Assembly: GCA_002508545.1 (NCBI GenBank)
Contig: DAVH01000025.1
Span: forward strand, 58,387 to 66,432
Source: Methanomassiliicoccus sp. UBA6
Lineage (GTDB): Archaea > Thermoplasmatota > Thermoplasmata > Methanomassiliicoccales > Methanomassiliicoccaceae
Length of the DNA: 8,046 nt
Direction: 5' to 3'
Shown: positions 5,649-8,046 of the stretch, piece after piece
Layout: each line of letters opens with the position of its first letter
Numbering within the stretch: position 1 is the stretch's first letter
Notes under the pieces: generated by a model
What the model was told of the DNA's origin: nothing
The model's input: the letters and a program-made list of their open reading frames with translations, nothing else
Databases searched by the model: none
Translations under genes and position numbers: made by a program

Positions 5649-6164
5649 TCAGACTTCCAGGATCGTCCGCCCGTCCCGGTCGTAAAGGAACCCGCGGATC
5701 GAGGCTCTCTCCTGGATATCGCTGTCCGCGAGCTTTACCCAGAGCTCGGCTATACGCCGGATGACGTAATCCTTGTCCACGAACATCCTCGGGTAGTGGA
5801 TGGCCACGCGGCTGTACCGCCTGGCGGCGTCGATGTACTCGTCATCTCTCCCTGCCTGGTCGGCGGAGAAGGCGGTCTCCAGGAACTCCTTCGCCAATAC
5901 CGTCCCGTCCGCGCCGACCAGCCACAGGATGGCCCTCGGCTCGCTGTCCTGGAGCTCGTGCTCCACTCTCGCTTCCGGATGGTCTCTCCTCAGTTCCTCC
6001 TCTCGATGGTAGAGGGCATGATGGACCACCTCGGTGTGCGAGGGCTTGAACTTCGAAACGGTCTCCTCCCCTTCGCCCCGGTCTTCGCTCCCTTCCCTGA
6101 AGAGCATGACCGGGACGTGGGAACGCCTGTGATAAAAAACCTGCCAGTGCCGTGCCGGATACAT
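5649..6164 (-). CDS. Protein of unknown function
   Basis: I do not recognise this 171-residue protein. It has no signal peptide or membrane segment. The first ~30 residues are basic and aromatic (YPARHWQVFYHRRSHVPVML). A charged, histidine-rich helical stretch follows (~40-70, HTEVVHHALYHREEELRRDH). Then comes what looks like a beta-hairpin, ILWLVGADGTVLAKEFLETA (~79-98), a helix with DEYIDAARRYSRVAIHYPRM, and a C-terminal domain ending SIRGFLYDRDGRTILEV. The DGT and DRDGRTI turns look like beta-strand pairs. An in-frame TAG at 6186-6188 limits the start to the ATG at 6164 or later (Met20 is possible). GAGGT at 6175-6179 is a plausible though slightly distant Shine-Dalgarno site. It lies 53 nt downstream of the chagasin-type gene on the same strand, so co-transcription is likely. 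Codon pattern and low stop density in this frame support a real gene. Confidence 0.7.
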   Translation of the reverse strand: MYPARHWQVFYHRRSHVPVMLFREGSEDRGEGEETVSKFKPSHTEVVHHALYHREEELRRDHPEARVEHELQDSEPRAILWLVGADGTVLAKEFLETAFSADQAGRDDEYIDAARRYSRVAIHYPRMFVDKDYVIRRIAELWVKLADSDIQERASIRGFLYDRDGRTILEV

Positions 6165-6217
6165 CCGATAGTGGACCTCGGCATCCTACTGCGGACGATC
6201 GGTCAGCCTTTTCCTTT

Positions 6218-6499
6218 TCAGTCGATCGTCACGGCGTAGGTCCGTGTCTCGACGGCCTCCGGCTCCCAGGGCCTCCGGTATCTAAGCTCGATAGTTCCAC
6301 TTCCCCGCTTCAGCGGCCGGAAGACGAAGACCGCGGTGCCGCCGCTGCCGATCAGCTCCGAGCTTCGGCGATATTCCTGCTTCAAGAGTGCGAGCATCTC
6401 CTGATCGAACGACGCCTCCCAGGAGTATCCGGTCGTCGGGTTGGCGTCGAGGGCGATCACGAGCTCGTCTCCCAGCTTGACCTGGAGCTCTTCCGTCAT
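6218..6499 (-). CDS. Chagasin-family (I42) cysteine protease inhibitor
   Basis: The 93 residues carry all three inhibitory loops of the chagasin family: NPTTGYSW (residues 20-27), GSGGTAVF (51-58) and RPWE (76-79). In chagasin these loops sit at one end of an immunoglobulin-like beta-sandwich and plug the active-site groove of papain-type (C1) proteases. Strands in between fit the family, for example GTIELRYRRPW. The protein is slightly shorter than chagasin itself (about 110 residues) and has no signal peptide, so it probably acts inside the cell, unlike exported bacterial relatives. No C1 protease is visible in the window, so the target is unknown. The ATG at 6499 has a TATA box 29 nt upstream. 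The gene is 45 nt downstream of the DUF362 gene and 53 nt upstream of the unknown gene, all on the minus strand. Confidence 0.9.
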   Translation of the reverse strand: MTEELQVKLGDELVIALDANPTTGYSWEASFDQEMLALLKQEYRRSSELIGSGGTAVFVFRPLKRGSGTIELRYRRPWEPEAVETRTYAVTID

Positions 6500-6523
6500 G
6501 GTGCTCGGGTATGAGATCCTCCC

Positions 6524-6532
6524 GGATATAGC
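6524..6532 (-). promoter_or_regulatory. TATA box of the chagasin-type gene
   Basis: On the minus strand this is GCTATATCC, centred 29 nt upstream of the ATG at 6499 and inside the 45-nt gap after the DUF362 gene. It suggests that the inhibitor, and perhaps the unknown gene behind it, can be transcribed independently of DUF362. Confidence 0.5.
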
Positions 6533-6544
6533 TGAGGTGCCCGC

Positions 6545-7726
6545 CTAGCCCTTGGTGTCGGTCCTGACGATGGCGCGGTCGAGCGCTCTTCCGAAAAAGT
6601 TCTTGCGCAGCTCGATCGCCTTGTTCGTGCACATCTCGTGGCAGCAGTAGCATTCGATGCACTTGCTGCGGTCGATGAGCGCCCTCTTGCTGACGATGTT
6701 TATCGCCTCCGCGGGGCAGCTTTTAGCGCATGCTCCGCAGCCCTTGCACGACGGCGAGACCTCCGGGCGGGCGCGGTCCAGGCCGAGGCAGGATATCGCC
6801 GATGCCGTTGCCTTCCTGAGGATGGAGCCGGAGGCGGCGTGGACGAAGGTGTACGGGAGCGCGAAGTCACGCACTGCCATCGACTCGACGCTCTCGCCGA
6901 CGACCTCGATGCCGTTGATGTCGAGAAGCTTCCTGCGCGCGGCGGCCTGCAGGGTCGTCACCCTCATGGGATCGAGGCGCATGAGCCGGGCGGCGACGGC
7001 GTCGACCGCGTATGGACTCGTCCCGGCGAGCACTGCGTTCATCGCCTTCGGCCTCCCGGAGGTCGGACCGTCGCCCTCCATGGCCATCACCGCGTCCATG
7101 ATCTGCAGCTTGGGCTTCAGGCGCTCGTTGAGGTCGACGAGCGCGTCGGCGAATCTGACCGGGGTCCGCAAACGGGCGTGGATCGCTTTCTTCTCCAGGC
7201 CGGGGACGACGCCGAAGATGTTCTTGGTCGCGCCGGTGAGGCCTGTCGCTAAGTGAGTCTTCAGCTTGGAGATGACGATGACCGCGTCGGCGTCCAGCAC
7301 CGGGTCGATCACCTTGATGCTCTTCAGCGCCCGCCCCTGGCGGTAGGGGATCTCCCTCGATCCGACACCGAGGTTCACCGGTATGCCCAGTTCTCTCGCT
7401 GCGGCGAGCATGCCGCTCTTGCTGTACACCCGGGTCAGCGTCTCCGCGGTGTACGGGAGGAAGGAACCGGGAGAGTCGGCGATGGTCACGCTGCAGCCGA
7501 TGGACCTTAAGAGCCTGCCGACCGCGAGCACCATCGCCGGGTCGGTGGTCACGCACTCCTCCGGCGAGGCGTCGATGAGCAGGTTCGGCTTCAGCACCAC
7601 CCGGGCGCCCGGCCTGACGAGCTTCTCGATGCCGCCCAGCAGGTCCACCGACCTCCGGACGGCCGCGTCGACGGTGCTCTTGTCATAATTCTCGCAGCGG
7701 ACCAGCGAGACCTTGTCAGGCGCCAC
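6545..7726 (-). CDS. DUF362 protein with C-terminal 2x[4Fe-4S] ferredoxin domain
   Basis: A 393-residue protein. Residues ~1-310 are a DUF362 domain: VVLKPNLL (43-50), TIADSPG (81-87), ISKLKTHLATGLTGATKNIFGVVPG (152-176, the family's most conserved region) and DAVMAMEGDGPTSG (211-224). The C-terminus is a bacterial-type ferredoxin domain with two full cluster motifs, CKGCGACAKSCP (C327, C330, C333, C337) and CIECYCCHEMC (C356, C359, C362, C366), predicting two [4Fe-4S] clusters. The biochemical role of DUF362 is not established; with the ferredoxin tail an electron-transfer or iron-sulfur-linked function is expected. The protein is cytoplasmic, with no leader or membrane helix. The start is a GTG at 7726. 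There is no in-frame ATG upstream, and a TATA box 26 nt upstream makes the GTG the likely 5' end of a leaderless mRNA. It is the first gene of the three-gene minus-strand run with the chagasin-type and unknown genes. Confidence 0.92.
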   Translation of the reverse strand: MAPDKVSLVRCENYDKSTVDAAVRRSVDLLGGIEKLVRPGARVVLKPNLLIDASPEECVTTDPAMVLAVGRLLRSIGCSVTIADSPGSFLPYTAETLTRVYSKSGMLAAARELGIPVNLGVGSREIPYRQGRALKSIKVIDPVLDADAVIVISKLKTHLATGLTGATKNIFGVVPGLEKKAIHARLRTPVRFADALVDLNERLKPKLQIMDAVMAMEGDGPTSGRPKAMNAVLAGTSPYAVDAVAARLMRLDPMRVTTLQAAARRKLLDINGIEVVGESVESMAVRDFALPYTFVHAASGSILRKATASAISCLGLDRARPEVSPSCKGCGACAKSCPAEAINIVSKRALIDRSKCIECYCCHEMCTNKAIELRKNFFGRALDRAIVRTDTKG

Positions 7727-7747
7727 GCCACTCAGGTAACGGCCTAT

Positions 7748-7757
7748 CGTATTTAGG
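7748..7757 (-). promoter_or_regulatory. TATA box of the DUF362 gene
   Basis: On the minus strand this is CCTAAATACG, centred about 26 nt before the GTG at 7726. The spacing supports leaderless initiation at a GTG codon. Confidence 0.5.
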
Positions 7758-7906
7758 AGTGTAAGATGGAATGTTACGATTGTATAGTGGCCGAAGGTGT
7801 TTCGTCAGCAGGTCGAGGTTTTTGATCGATGGCGGACGGGTGATATCGCGTCATTCGTAAGTGGTGATTTTGTCGGGGAGCGAAGGGGATAGTTGCTGAC
7901 CAAAGG

Positions 7907-7943
7907 CCGGTCCCACATCTCTCGCCAGCCTCGCCCGGACCGG
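7907..7943. repeat. 7-bp inverted repeat next to the tRNA promoter
   Basis: CCGGTCC (7907-7913) and GGACCGG (7937-7943) are perfect complements 23 nt apart, ending six bases before the tRNA TATA box. They could be a binding site or a chance GC-rich match. The rest of the 256-nt gap between the DUF362 gene and the tRNA (7727-7982) shows no gene I can support. Confidence 0.3.
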
Positions 7944-7949
7944 AAAGGA

Positions 7950-7955
7950 TTATAT
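7950..7955 (+). promoter_or_regulatory. TATA box of tRNA-Ala
   Basis: TTATAT is preceded by the purine-rich CGGAAAGGA (7941-7949), a good BRE-like element. The centre is 30 nt upstream of the first tRNA base at 7983, which is the expected geometry for an archaeal tRNA gene with a very short 5' leader. Confidence 0.75.
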
Positions 7956-7982
7956 GCAGGATTCCATTACCTCGACCTACAA

Positions 7983-8046
7983 GGGCAGATAGATCAGCTG
8001 GAAGATCGCGACATTCGCAATGTCGAGGCCGCGGGTTCAAATCCCG
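7983..8046 (+). tRNA. tRNA-Ala (anticodon CGC), 3' end cut by window edge
   Basis: The cloverleaf can be drawn base by base: 5' acceptor strand GGGCAGA (7983-7989), T8 and A9, D-stem GATC/GATC (7992-7995, 8004-8007) with GG in the loop, and anticodon stem CGACA/TGTCG (8009-8013, 8021-8025). The anticodon loop TTCGCAA places CGC at 8016-8018, which reads GCG alanine codons. The T-arm is GCGGG (8031-8035), TTCAAAT, then CCCG at the edge. The last T-stem base, the 3' acceptor strand and the discriminator base lie outside the window, so the G3:U70 alanine identity pair cannot be checked. No intron interrupts the anticodon loop. The CGC anticodon suits a GC-rich genome with many GCG codons. Confidence 0.94.

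Noticed and set aside
6638..7256. Two plus-strand frames of about 200 residues opposite the DUF362 gene
   Set aside because: They are antisense to the intact ferredoxin motifs and show no domain or start signal of their own.
7774..8040. 88-residue minus-strand open frame
   Set aside because: It runs antisense through most of the tRNA gene and its promoter, with no motif and no TATA box or ribosome site.

Overview
This window looks like a chromosomal segment of a high-GC euryarchaeon. The evidence is TATA-box promoters sitting about 25-30 nt upstream of start codons (a leaderless style), an archaeal-type tRNA promoter, a GvpD/KaiC-type ATPase, an archaeal PurB and a DUF362-ferredoxin protein. 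A member of the Thermoplasmata, perhaps close to Methanomassiliicoccales, is my best guess from overall flavour. It is an inference, because no rRNA or diagnostic methanogenesis gene is present. Coding DNA is strongly GC-rich and intergenic DNA is visibly AT-richer. The GC-richness produces many long antisense shadow ORFs, which I left out.

Layout. Positions 1-640 hold two related minus-strand helix-turn-helix regulators; the first runs off the left edge. The AT-rich gap at 640-919 upstream of the second regulator is the most structured non-coding part of the window. It has a TATA box, a 24-bp perfect palindrome, five copies of the hexamer AATATC/GATATT and a separate 12-bp long-range inverted repeat. 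Next comes a 541-residue GvpD-like ATPase (minus strand) with one intact and one degenerate P-loop domain. Divergent from it is purB (adenylosuccinate lyase, plus strand). purB ends exactly where a convergent metallo-beta-lactamase-fold hydrolase (minus strand) ends, the two stop codons together forming TGATCA. Divergent from that hydrolase is a small flavodoxin-domain protein (plus strand). Then comes a minus-strand run, read right to left: a DUF362 protein with a C-terminal two-cluster ferredoxin domain, a chagasin-family cysteine-protease inhibitor, and a 171-residue protein I do not recognise. The window ends inside a plus-strand tRNA-Ala(CGC) gene with its own TATA box.

How the parts may relate. 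purB is housekeeping (purine synthesis). The two regulators look like a tandem paralogous pair, and the operator-like repeats around the second one's promoter suggest autoregulation or cross-regulation. The flavodoxin and the DUF362-ferredoxin are both redox proteins, but they lie on opposite strands with unrelated genes between them. The chagasin gene has its own candidate promoter yet lies within about 55 nt of both minus-strand neighbours, so the three-gene run could be partly co-transcribed. No mobile element, CRISPR array, phage gene or obvious defence system is visible. I see no complete new system. The best leads are the operator array, the GvpD-like ATPase without gas-vesicle genes in view, and the inhibitor next to an unknown protein.
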